A stretch of 60,000 nucleotides of DNA from positions 15,316,001 to 15,376,000 of the forward strand of contig NC_079883.1 of assembly GCF_029227915.1 (NCBI RefSeq), in the 5' to 3' direction. Positions 30,501 to 39,918 of this stretch are shown here, in pieces. The DNA is from Hydractinia symbiolongicarpus (taxonomy: Eukaryota > Cnidaria > Hydrozoa > Anthoathecata > Hydractiniidae). A model generated the notes under the pieces. The model saw only the letters and a list, made by a program, of their open reading frames with translations. It did no database searches and was not told the DNA's origin. Made by a program: the position numbers and the translations under genes. Position 1 is the stretch's first letter. The number at the start of each line of letters is the position of its first letter.

Positions 30501-33500
30501 TTGCAAAAACAAATTGTCCTTATCAACACGTCACTCTCTTGACAAAATCCAATATGTCAAATAAAGTTATGACTGTACAACTACATCATCAATTTTCCCA
30601 CCCTCGATGTCAATAGTTACTAAAACTCATCCGTAATTAATTTCATGTTTGACTGATTAGTTTGAGAAACAGAAAAAGTTTATAGGAGCTAAAAAGTAGA
30701 TTACATGTATGTGGCATTAGTATGTTATTCTAAAAAGAAGAATAAGTTGGTTTGTGCACTTGGAGAGGATAAAAGAGTGTATTAGGACAATAGTGGTGGC
30801 AATGATAATGAAGAATGTGGTGGTGCTGAAGGTGTTATTGATGGTGGTGATGGTATTGATGATTGTAATTGGAGTGGCAGTGCTGGCAACAACAATAGCA
30901 AGAACAATGGTGATGACTATGACAATTACAAATACAATGGCAATGATGATGACTTGCTTTTCTTACACTTGTTACTGTAGTTTTTGATCTATACATATAT
31001 TCCTTTAATCAATTATAGCTAGAACTATTTCAATTTTTATTGAGTGGTGTTTTTATTGACAAGGGTCCTCTATAATAGGTTACCAACAACAGTACAAAAA
31101 AATGTAAAACAGAAAGATTGCAATGCTAATCAGAATGTACTAACTTTTGAATCTTCTAGCTTTAAATCTTCTCTTGGTTTGTTAAACTCCTTCAGAAAAT
31201 CAAGCTCTAATTTTTTTGCTTCAATCTGTTTTTCTCGTTCCTACAAAAATAGAGTTACAATTGATCTAAAAATCTTCAAAATAAATCATTGGGTAAATAC
31301 ATTTTGCTGCTCTTAAGAAATTTGATGACTACTTATATGTTGCTCTCACCATTCTGTACCAACTCCAATTCTTTTTTTTTTTTTTCATTTGTAAGATTAT
31401 GTAAATAAAATATTATTTGTTACAACATGTTCCACCTTTTCACGTTCGTTCTTTTTTCTGGCCTTTTCTTCTTCCTTTTCTTTTAACTTAGTCATCTTTA
31501 AATTGTCCAGATCAAGTTTCTTACGTTCTTTCTCCTTGATATATTCTTTTTTTTTCTGTTCTAATGTTAATTCTTTTGGTCTATCACCTGATGATTTTGT
31601 AGCTATTACAAGATAAAATCTATATCAATAGGGTAGAATAACCAATTCCAAAATGAGATTTTATCAGATTTGCCTCAAATAAAAAGCGCACTGTATAACC
31701 AAGCCATAAACATTATTGGGAATTTTCATTATTGAAACAGTACAGGTTTTTAATAACAATATTAACAAAACCAATTAAAAAAACTGACAGGCACTTACAT
31801 TTCTTTCCATGACAGCCACCTTTGATCATCTCATCCAATGTCTTTTGCTTTGAATCAATTTTCTTTTTCTTTTTCTTTTTACCTACTAATCACAAACATA
31901 ATTTTAAAATCACTAGCTTTGGCTTGACTTAACACTGGTTTGCCAATAAAAAATGCTTAACAAATTTCATTTTTCTTTCAGTATTTTACCTTCTTCTTTA
32001 GATAGTGATTTTCTTTTTTTCTTTGGTGATTTTCTGACAATTTCTGGTGGAACAATAGATGATTCACCAAGACCGTATTTGTCTACCTCCTTTTCCTATA
32101 AGGTTATTTAAAAGAATTTAGTCGTTTTTATGTTAATTGTGTTATGTTTTTTAGGGATTGGTAAATTAATAAAAGAGCCTTTTATTAATGATCAAATATT
32201 AAACAATGCACTTAAAAATTATATACCTAAGCCAAGAGTGCAAATATGACCTGCAAATAGGCAAGTCTCTACACTTGCAATAAACAGTGCCAACAAATAA
32301 GACTTAAACAAGCCTTAGTTTGTGGGTCTGCCCATTACAAATCTTGGTCACTAAATGTGTATGCAACATGCTAATTATCTTTGGTTGTAATCATGTGCAC
32401 ACTTGCTGCAAACAATGACATGGCACAAATTAAAAAAAAATGTTGAATTGGCTATTTTCACATTTTTATTAGGCTGATAAGAAATAGAAACTGTAAGAAA
32501 GAGCCTAGTTGTTTAGGAATATTTAAAACTTAGGCTTTGTTTGTGAAAGTCCAGGGCAATTCTAAATATATTCTCATAGACAGGGCTTAGGGAGTGCTCA
32601 CACTAGCCAGACTTGTTGACTTTTATCGGATTTGCATTTCTACAAGTTTTAAATGTTTCTTTCCTTTAATTAAAATTCAAATCCTGAATTCTTAAAATAG
32701 ATTTAATAAAACATAGACAAAAACTGAACAGAACATTACAGGAAAAACAATAAGCAACAGAATATCCTTACTAAAACAACCCAATAGCCATCATCAGATG
32801 ATATGGTTGTTCTGGCACATGCTTGCTTGATAAACAATTTTATCCTGTCTTTTACAAAGATTCCTTTTCCCCTTCTACAAAAAATTATGGTAAAATCGTT
32901 AACCCAACAGCCAAAGTGATACTTAAAGGCTTTAATTTATAATAGTACAATTTCTTAGCTGCATAAAAAACTTAGTTTCTTTTAAATTAACATATTACTT
33001 ATGTGTTGACATAAATCATTTGCATTTGGTTTAAATAAAAAAATGCACTATTGCTATGTATAGATTTGTCCTGTTCTTACTTATATACCAATCCAAGTTG
33101 GGTCATCCTTAAAAAAGTAAATAATTTAATGCTAAAAGAAGCCAATACAATCCTAATTGTCCTGATAGACAACAATTCCAATGTCACTTTAGCAAATCCA
33201 TAATTCATTTCATGAATGACTTTCCTGATAAAAATAAAGGAAGCAAAAGACAAGACACAAGTATGTGTGCAGTTTTTTGCAAAAGGTGTGTGTGAAACAA
33301 TGCTTTATGGAGCAAGTTGTGTCTGAGTCTTTGAATTGTGCTTTACTTGATTTACAATATTCATCAAGTGTTTGCTGAAAAAATCAGCTTAAGGGAACCC
33401 AAGGTAAAAAATGATGTTGGACTTCTGTTATAGAGCTGATGATCTTGTAACTTAGGATCTGCATGTCAGTTTGCAATCAAATTCTGTGAGTAAATATATA

Positions 33501-35893
33501 GGGCCTATACAAGCTTACCCAGAAAATTTTATTGCAAACCAAGTTGCAGACCCAAGTTATTGAGTCGTTGGAGAAAATTTAAGAGGCCTGGGACAAATCA
33601 ACAAGTGTGATTTTACCAAAACATTTTGAGTTTATCAATTCACCTTTATAATATCTTTACATTGATAAAGTTTGAATTCACATCCCTTAACAGGTCTAAA
33701 ATTCTAAAATTACTTTTAATATAACATCATAATTTATGCAACATAATAATAATTCTGTAAATGTGAAAATCTTTAGAACAAAAAAAGCTTTTTAAAAAAA
33801 TTAAAAAGTTAACCAACTTTTTAAGCTCTGTAAAACAAGTCTAACTTTATTTTATACCTCAGGTTCCCATAAATTACTCACCGGACACTGTCAGAATTGG
33901 AGGTAACTTTTTTAGGTAGGTTTTTATGTAAGCCAAACTCAATCATTCCTTGACATTAAAATGATAAAAGAAGCTAGCATCTACCTGATCATTTTTCCTA
34001 TGACGCTGACAATACTTCCTTTTTTTGTTCCTTTCATTATTTCAACCTCATACTGAATGGTTGATGCATCTGGCCAATTTGACTTGCTGCCAAGCAACGA
34101 CCTATGTTTACTCTTTACTTGATTATTTTCCTGATCAATTTCTTCAGATTTAGATTCCAGTGGTAACATAAGCTTCTTATTTAATTTTGAAACATTTGAA
34201 GTGTCAGGAATAATTTTGATGATGCCATCATACCTAACATAAAAAATAGTTCATGAGTATTACATAGATTAAAATGTGGATAATAATCTGAAGCCATTAT
34301 TTTGGTGCCTGCCTTATTCTATCAAGAATATGTGTGTAGCTGTGTGTATTTTCATACAAAACTAGTTGCCTCACAGAAGAAACTACAACAAATAAAAATA
34401 ATAATTTAATAATGAAAGAAAAAAAGAAATATTCTTTTTACAGCAATTCAAGGACGTTCTTCTAAAGTAATAGCACATGTGTCAAATGTTTTCCTTTACT
34501 AATGTAACGTAAGCATGTAAATGCTCATCACTATAATCACCATCCTAAAAATGATTACAAGCTTACCAAACATCTTTTACTTTCACTTCTACTTGTTCAC
34601 TAACTTGATAACGATTGCGCAAAAAATCAAATCCAAGGTCTGTTAAAGTCTGAATTTTAGACTGCTTTGTATGATGAACGATAGTGAGCAAGGCATGCTT
34701 AAGAGGGTGTGGTAAAACATCCATTAATTTCTTTGTGGTCTCTTCAGATTCCAAAGCTTCCTTATAAGTGAGATTTGACCTTCCAGTTAACTCACAACTC
34801 CATACCAAGCTGTTACATAATATCATCCGTTGGTAGAAAGTCCTACAAAGGAACAATTTCAAAGTACATAAAATTAGAATTGTAAACATTGGTGACAGTA
34901 CCGTGGTTCCAAAAACAATTAATAGCTACAGAGAAATAAACAAGAAGAAATGCAGAACTCCAACTTACTCAATACTATAGGTTACATGTACAATTAATTA
35001 ATATTATAGTGATAGTTCAGGTTAGCTTATCTTAAAAAGGTACATGGAGGGCAAATGTTAGAGTCTTAGATGTTATTGAGACTTTGTGTAGGATTCATTT
35101 TTTCTGGAGATTTGGGAAAGTCAGAAATCAAACCCAACAGTCCTGACTTTGACTTACCAAGATTTACCACAAAAAAACTGCAATGAGAAAGGAGGGTTTG
35201 ACAGTGGGGTTCCAGGAGGAATGTAAAGATTTCCAAAAAAATATACAAATTCCCAAACAACTGTTTAAACTCTTTATATGAAATTAACTTGTTGTTTATG
35301 GTTGGTAAGCATTAAATGATAATAACGTTGTGTAGTTGAAGATTGAATTGGCTGGGACACTTGGAAAGAATGGGGGAGGATAATTGGGTAAGAAAGTGTA
35401 GAGACTTAATAGTTCCTGGGGCAAAGCCCAGAGGCAGACTGAGAAAGATTTGGCAGGAGGTTAAAAGGACAGACTTGATACAGAGGAAGTTGAGTTTAGA
35501 TCTAACACAGTCTAGATCAGATTGGAAGAGGGTCATTAATATACCCTGTCCAATCCATGCTAGCATGGAAAACGGACGTAAAGCCCAGAATGATGATGAT
35601 GATGATAGCTGGGCAGAAATATTTAAGATTTCTGTAACTCAAACAAAAGATTTAAACAAAAACTGTCTTTTTGGTCCGTTCTAAAAACAACTGACAGGGT
35701 ATATATCCTTCAAAATTAGTGAGGCTATACTTAAAATATAAATTTCTACTTCTCATTAAATGAAAGGCTTCAACACTTACTCATAATCCAAAAAAGCTTC
35801 TCCAGTCATTTCGCAGTAAAAAACGTCATCATCTGCTTTAAGAGTTTTTTTGGGAACGTTGGCCACAAAGGGCTTGCGGCGAAGTAGAGGCAT
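17409..35893 (-). CDS. BAZ1A: ACF1/BAZ1A-type chromatin remodelling subunit, complete, 20 exons
   Basis: Large regulatory subunit of ISWI remodellers (ACF, CHRAC), acting in nucleosome spacing. Exons in transcript order: 35781-35893, 34567-34842, 33985-34233, 32772-32874, 31990-32095, 31799-31882, 31436-31602, 31145-31240, 26717-26840, 26260-26604, 25890-26115, 25153-25308, 23700-24132, 22511-23440, 21911-22220, 21491-21799, 20985-21206, 19718-19870, 18442-18590, 17409-17633. All have GT/AG ends. They sum to 4776 nt (1591 codons plus TAA), close to human BAZ1A at about 1556. The start [16 protein letters not shown] matches the conserved ACF1 N-terminus, which fixes the ATG. Domain order: WAC, charged coiled coil, DDT, WHIM motifs, PHD1, acidic tract, PHD2, bromodomain. 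The intron at 26841-31144 holds a decayed retroelement. BAZ1B is less likely because of the N-terminus and lack of its kinase-region extension. Confidence 0.95.
17634..18441. other. ACF1 intron, no feature seen
   Basis: AT-rich intron between the last two exons, which splits the bromodomain. No repeat or coding signal recognised. Confidence 0.5.
18591..19717. other. ACF1 intron with one small inverted repeat
   Basis: The only structure noted is TGCAGGGGT...ACCCCTGCA near 19524-19558, a 9 bp stem with an 18-nt loop. Its function is unknown and it may be chance. Confidence 0.4.
20601..20658. repeat. Perfect 29 bp tandem duplication
   Basis: TTCAAAATTCCTGACAACAG plus AATGGACAC occurs twice head to tail (20601-20629, 20630-20658) inside the ACF1 intron 19871-20984. 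Identity of the units suggests a recent slippage or duplication. The rest of this intron shows nothing recognisable. Confidence 0.8.
20985..21206 (-). CDS. BAZ1A: ACF1 PHD finger 2
   Basis: A second complete C4HC3 finger: [23 protein letters not shown] and WHCQIC. Drosophila Acf1 has two PHD fingers while vertebrate BAZ1A has one, so this protein keeps the two-finger form. Confidence 0.9.
21491..22220 (-). CDS. BAZ1A: ACF1 PHD finger 1 and acidic tract
   Basis: Exons 21911-22220 and 21491-21799. [18 protein letters not shown] and [11 protein letters not shown] are typical of the segment just before the ACF1 PHD finger. The C4HC3 finger (CRMCRRKG, then [20 protein letters not shown] and WFCHDC) is split by an intron after its second Cys pair. 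It is followed by about 50 residues that are mostly Glu, Asp and Ser. Confidence 0.92.
22511..25308 (-). CDS. BAZ1A: ACF1 WHIM2/3 region exons
   Basis: Exons 25153-25308 (basic coiled coil), 23700-24132 and 22511-23440. [20 protein letters not shown] is the WHIM2 signature. [20 protein letters not shown] and the following [10 protein letters not shown] form WHIM3. These helices pack against DDT in ISWI-partner proteins and sense linker DNA length. A less conserved Asn/Asp-rich linker follows before [19 protein letters not shown]. Confidence 0.88.
24133..25152. other. ACF1 intron, no feature seen
   Basis: AT-rich intron between exons 25153-25308 and 23700-24132. I see no repeat family or coding signal in it. 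Confidence 0.5.
25890..26840 (-). CDS. BAZ1A: ACF1 DDT and WHIM1 exons
   Basis: Exons 26717-26840, 26260-26604 and 25890-26115. Residues of about 399-470 form the DDT domain ([51 protein letters not shown]), the ISWI-binding module. A WHIM1-type segment follows ([28 protein letters not shown]). An Asp-rich insert (NDDDDDAST) lies between them. Confidence 0.9.
26841..29100. other. Large ACF1 intron, left part, no clear feature
   Basis: Low-complexity AT-rich sequence between the DDT exon and the repeats that start near 29105. The 88-codon minus-strand frame at 27319-27585 has no family motif and is rejected as a gene. Confidence 0.45.
29105..29215. repeat. Short repeat with CGATCGCACGCC palindromic end
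   Basis: GCATTGCACGAGCAAGTGCA, then TAGGCGTGTGCCAAAGCGTG and CGATCGCACGCCTCTCCTGA. The right part matches the terminus of the element at 11013-11966, including the flanking CCTGAAAAAGACTG also seen, reversed, at the left edge of that element. A solo terminus or short MITE of that family. Confidence 0.5.
29390..30640 (+). mobile_element. Decayed LTR-retrotransposon-like gag-protease region
   Basis: Interrupted plus-strand frames show gag-like pieces ([18 protein letters not shown]; a mutated CCHC knuckle near 30160-30230), a protease/pre-integrase-like stretch ([19 protein letters not shown] near 30365-30410) and [11 protein letters not shown] (near 30575), which resembles the motif at the start of integrase regions. 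Many stops and frameshifts, with no LTRs found. Likely a dead copia- or gypsy-like copy in the large ACF1 intron. The class is uncertain. Confidence 0.4.
30754..30990 (+). repeat. Degenerate GGT/GAT/AAT trinucleotide tract
   Basis: A purine- and T-rich three-base periodicity (GGTGGTGATGG, AATGGCAATGATGATGAC). One frame reads Asn/Gly/Asp-rich peptide and another reads Met/Val-rich. It directly follows the decayed retroelement and may be part of it. It is not a credible gene. Confidence 0.5.
31145..32874 (-). CDS. BAZ1A: ACF1 basic and coiled-coil exons between WAC and DDT
   Basis: Five small exons (32772-32874, 31990-32095, 31799-31882, 31436-31602, 31145-31240) encode about residues 213-398. 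The DDGYWVV segment leads into [10 protein letters not shown], then Lys-rich and Glu/Lys heptad-like helices ([17 protein letters not shown]). This charged linker is conserved in kind but not in sequence among ACF1 proteins. Lys runs such as GKKKKKKK could act as nuclear localisation signals. Confidence 0.85.
32096..32771. other. ACF1 intron, no feature seen
   Basis: AT-rich intron without recognisable repeats or coding signal. Confidence 0.5.
33391..33868 (-). repeat. MITE-like repeat, copy 2, with terminal inverted repeats
   Basis: Left end GGGAACCCAAGGTAAAAAAT and the reverse complement of the right end, GGGAACCTGAGGTATAAAAT, form imperfect terminal inverted repeats of about 45 bp. The interior matches the copy at 1770-2090 in inverse orientation. 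It sits in the ACF1 intron between exons 32772-32874 and 33985-34233. Confidence 0.6.
34567..35893 (-). CDS. BAZ1A: ACF1 WAC domain exons
   Basis: The first two coding exons encode residues 1-129. [19 protein letters not shown] and [10 protein letters not shown] are the conserved core of the WAC motif, which binds DNA and helps target the complex to replicating heterochromatin in known ACF1 proteins. The split codon at the 35781/34842 junction gives Glu. Confidence 0.9.
35343..35617 (+). mobile_element. 5'-truncated LINE, 3' end of the reverse-transcriptase ORF with (GAT)n tail
   Basis: In the plus strand, [37 protein letters not shown] and SDWKRVI are the typical C-terminal residues of non-LTR retrotransposon ORF2. 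[16 protein letters not shown] and a (GAT)5 tail at 35590-35607 follow. Only the last 85 or so codons remain, as expected for 5'-truncated insertion. It lies in the first ACF1 intron. Just beyond, 35694-35745 resembles the 3' tail of the SINE family described below. Confidence 0.75.
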
Positions 35894-36660
35894 TCCTTGA
35901 CTGCAGTATATAAAAATATTAATAAAATGAATAGAGAAAACACAATAATGTTGAATTTATCATGTGCTACATACATTGAAATCTAAGCACACAAGCATTT
36001 TAACTAAAATGCGAAGCACAGATAGTCATTCTTAAAAATGTAATATGGCTGTTCATACTACCAAAGTTAGAGTCCCTTATTAATTCAGATTTAAATTCAT
36101 CTTAAATCAACTCATATGTATTACTTTGAAGACAAAAATAGTTTCAAATTAACAATTTCATTTGTCAAAAAAATCCTCATTAAAAACAAAATAAAAATAA
36201 AATTAATTTCTTTCAAACTCTGTTAGTCTGTTAATAAAATTTATATCACATTAAGCATAGAAATGTTAGTATATAAGATAACAAAATGGGTTGATATCAA
36301 CCTTAAAATCAGGAATATCTGCACTAAATAACAAAACACAGCTTTACAAAAAATGTCATTGCTTCGCTCAGAACAAAAAAGGTACAAGGATTTTTAACTT
36401 TGTTACTTTTTTATCATAAAAAATAGTGTATATATTGTTAAAGTCTGTTCATAATATGTAGTTACTTTGATAACAAAGTCAGGATAAAAAAACAAAAAAA
36501 AACAGAACCATAATAGGGATGAACAGTATGTATTTATAAAACTGAAATTCAAACTAAATAACAGCTAAAACTTTTTTGTAACACTTTCTTGCACAAAAAA
36601 AAGCTTTTCATATCTTCGTACCAAACGTAAGGTATCAAGCCCACACTTCTCCTAAATTCT
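35894..36660. promoter_or_regulatory. ACF1 upstream region
   Basis: Sequence upstream of the ACF1 ATG, where the 5' UTR and promoter are expected. The ACF1 and coiled-coil/zinc-finger genes diverge from this 4 kb interval. No core promoter element can be assigned with confidence. Confidence 0.35.
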
Positions 36661-36664
36661 GTTC

Positions 36665-36818
36665 AATATATTAATTCGGGCATATGACTTCACGTTGATA
36701 ATGTCTTGTAGAAACAAGACGAAATATCCGTTAAAATAAAATAAAAAAATGTCATCATCAATCAAACTTCTTGTACTTATTTTTATTGTGAAGTCATATG
36801 CCCAAATTAATATATTTA
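36665..36818. repeat. 154 bp MITE with 29 bp terminal inverted repeats
   Basis: AATATATTAATTCGGGCATA plus TGACTTCAC at the left is mirrored at the right (GTGAAGTCATATGCCCAAAT plus TAATATATT) with one mismatch. No coding capacity. It sits about 0.8 kb upstream of ACF1. Confidence 0.75.
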
Positions 36819-37170
36819 ATGTCTAATAACTTGTGACATCATCAATGGGTGACGTCAAAAGTGCTTTAGCAGATACCAGTCATAAAAATATAATAATCAC
36901 GAAGTTTTATAACAATTGCACAAGTAAGTCCAGAGATATTAAAAGTTGAATATGCCTGGGCACATTATGCTCCTCCCAATACCAAATCAAGTCAAAAGAC
37001 GATTTTAATCCAAATTCTTTTGATTTTGGTATTGATGACAAGCAACATTTTCTTTCTGAGTTTAAGCAAGGATATAGAATCAACCTTGCCACACCAGCTA
37101 GCAAATTATATCTTCTAACCATTGCACTAAGCTTCATGTTTCTGGATTATTAGCTTTCACCATAGCTGCT

Positions 37171-37370
37171 GAGATGGCACAGTGTAGGCCGTTGGATGTT
37201 GCCAGGAGTTGTCTAGTAGAGCGCTGGCCCTACTAATTGGGTCTGCGTAGCTCAAAATGAGCATTAAATACTCTAGACTCTCCATCTAAGCCATGGCTCC
37301 TCCTGGAAATAATAGACAGGGTATATCCCTCGATATTTGTGAGGCTAGCCATGTAAAATATGCTATAGAC
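37171..37370 (+). mobile_element. tRNA-derived SINE, 5'-truncated copy
   Basis: Matches the body and 3' part of the SINE at 42023-42372 (GTTGGATGTTGCC, GGGTCTGCGTAGCTCAAAAT, GGGTATATCCCTCGATATTT, GAGGCTAGCCATGTAAAATA) but lacks the tRNA-like head. Confidence 0.7.
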
Positions 37371-37828
37371 CCAAGAAATTTCCACATTACACTTATGGCG
37401 CCCTAATACGGCCACATACATTTTAAGTGGATTTTTATGCTTTAAACAATGTCAAGTTTCATTTTAATAATAAAAGTTGTAATAAACAACCTGTGGTAAT
37501 TGTTTTCTTTGACATTGTTTATTTGCCTATCTTAAATTGTGACAAAACAACCACATGGTTGATCGCGTGATAAAAATGGACCCAGAGTGGGTCACAAACT
37601 GAGGCAAAAGAGTTTAGGGGACTGGAAATTAATTTGAAGCCTTTTGGGAGTGTTATCAGTTGACATATAGGAATGTTTAATTCCTTCTATTGCAGATTAT
37701 ACTATAATGACCAGATTAAAATGTCTATTAAGAAAAATAATTGGTGGCAGGTTTATGGCGAAGTTGCAGCGAATGGGCGATTTTGGCTAAAGTTGTTGTT
37801 TTCTGTGTTTACCCAGGGTTTTTCCCTA

Positions 37829-37898
37829 CATGTGATAAATGACCATATTGTTGCACAAACATACATGTGATAAATGACCATATTGGTGCACGAACATA
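37829..37898. repeat. 35 bp tandem duplication
   Basis: CATGTGATAAATGACCATAT starts both units (37829-37863 and 37864-37898), which differ at two positions. Located in the intergenic region. Confidence 0.8.
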
Positions 37899-38435
37899 CC
37901 TGTACTTATTAAGACCAGACGATAGTTGTTTATCATAGCCGTTAACAAGTTTCAAAGGTACACTTGCCATATATGGGCGAACCCACTCTAGCCCAATTAG
38001 TTTATGATATCCTAATTTGCTGGTTTTTCCTGACTGTTATATCACCATTTATAACCCAGTCACCACGATGTAATCAGGGCAAAAAAAACATAATCAGGCC
38101 AAGCGTACATAATCCGGCTGCCTTTTTATAAACAGGTCGTTTTCGCAATCTTGGCAGAAAAAACCCAAAGCTGTGTTTTATGCATGTCTAAAGCTAGCTA
38201 GCTAGCCTATAGATGACTTACTTTACATTTTTTTGCAGGAAAATAGTTTTTTAACCAAGGCCACCCCCAAAAATATAATTGGTTAGCGTCACCCGACTAG
38301 ATAGATAGATAGACAGCGGTTCTCCAAATTACAGTTGTTATGCCCGAATGTTATTTCGACAGGGGACCGCACTGTGCTACTCAGTGCTATATTTTCCTAC
38401 TTCGCATTTTATACGACAATACAAGCAAAAACCAT

Positions 38436-38790
38436 GGGATAGATAGATAGATATATAGATGTGCATATTTTACATGGCTAGCCTCACAAATATCGAGGGA
38501 TATACCCTGTCTATTATTTCCAGGAGGGGCCATGGCTTAGATGGAGAGTCCTAGAGTATTTAATGCTCATTTTGAGCGACGCAGACCCAATTAGGGCCAG
38601 CGCTCTACTAGACATCTCCCGGCAACATCCAACGGCCCACACAGTGTGCCATCTTCCCAATTTCCCTCACATGGCTTGGGTTAACCCAGGGCTATGGTAA
38701 CATTCACTCGCCCATGTTGAATCGCCGTCAAGAGGAATCGAACCCCGGTCTCCCGCACAGAGTACGAGAGCTATAACCACTAATCTACGA
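38436..38790 (-). mobile_element. tRNA-derived SINE, full-length copy on the minus strand
   Basis: Reverse complement of the copy at 42023-42372. Minus-strand reading starts with the tRNA-like head near 38790 (TAGATTAGTGGTTATAGC as A box, GGGGTTCGATTCC as B box) and ends in a (TAGA)n microsatellite tail at 38436-38462. Flanking TAGA repeats near 38300 suggest another worn tail. Confidence 0.8.
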
Positions 38791-38959
38791 ACGACGTTGA
38801 CTGACAAAAATCGAACTTAAAACAGAGGGTAAAAATCAGCTGGCGTACATTTGAAATGAATAAAAAAATATGGCTGCGAAATATAGTATTTTTGTAATTT
38901 CTCAGGAAAAATTTTTTAAAAAAAAAAATTTTGCCTGCCAAAAAAATAAATAAAAAATA

Positions 38960-39918
38960 AAAAATTATCAAGATAGCAAGTCATCTTGTTTTAAACATTA
39001 GGGTTTGTAGCTAAGGCTGCAAACAATGCGAATAGAATCACTTTAGACTTTTCAATTTATGCGGTGAGCGCGGCGGGCTAACTCGCGAGAACAACACGCT
39101 TCCTGTTTGTCCCCAGTTACTAGCGCTAATAGCAATAACAATTCCTAGCTAGCTAACCAGCAAGACTACATTACGATAAGACAGCGGTACCAAAAATTCT
39201 ATGCAGATAACCTTAAAGATATTAAAATGAAAAAAGGTAGCTAAATGTTGTAACAGAACGTAATTAAAGTCTGATATCTTACACTTTCTTTCGTTTATAG
39301 CTACATATTTGTAAACCTGCGCCATAACAAAACAAAAATTTGCGCGGGATCGAAATTTTTAAATGTGTAATACCAGGACTAAAACATTATATTTCGCTTT
39401 AGTATTTCTGCTTATTTTACGCCTTTATTTGTAAATATTTATAGCTAAATAAAAAAAATCTTAAAAATATATAATTTTAAATATTTTATTATATGTTAAA
39501 ATACTTATACAGTGTAAATATAACTCTCAAATTACAGAATTTTTTTATATTTCCCGCTTAATTACGGTTAAGGGGGTAAAGAAAGAGGAAAAAGTCCTAA
39601 TTGTTATGAATAAGGATTGTTAACATTTCTAATTATAATAAATTTAGATAAATTTTGTTAAATTTAGTCTTGTACTTCGGTAATAATTAGTAGTAACAGT
39701 AGGTGAATTTTTTTGAACAATTTGATATTATTCTAGCCTCCCTCTTAATAACCTGCAAATTCTCTTTGTGAAGTCAAAGCAATGGTTAAATCTCCTCATA
39801 TCACAAAGTTAAATTTGCCCAGGTGTTAACTTTTGGTAAATCAGGCCATAACTTTGGGTCCCGTTTTCCCGATTCCCATTGCGGCATTCGATCCTGAACA
39901 CGAAACGATCTAAAAAAA
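38960..39918. promoter_or_regulatory. Upstream region of the coiled-coil/zinc-finger locus
   Basis: Contains a locally GC-rich stretch at 39060-39090 (GAGCGCGGCGGGCTAACTCG) in otherwise AT-rich DNA, and the likely 5' UTR just before the ATG at 39919. No clear core promoter. Confidence 0.35.

Noticed and set aside
30754-30987. 77-codon plus frame rich in Met and Val
   Set aside because: Produced by a trinucleotide tract; no start context, domain or splice support.
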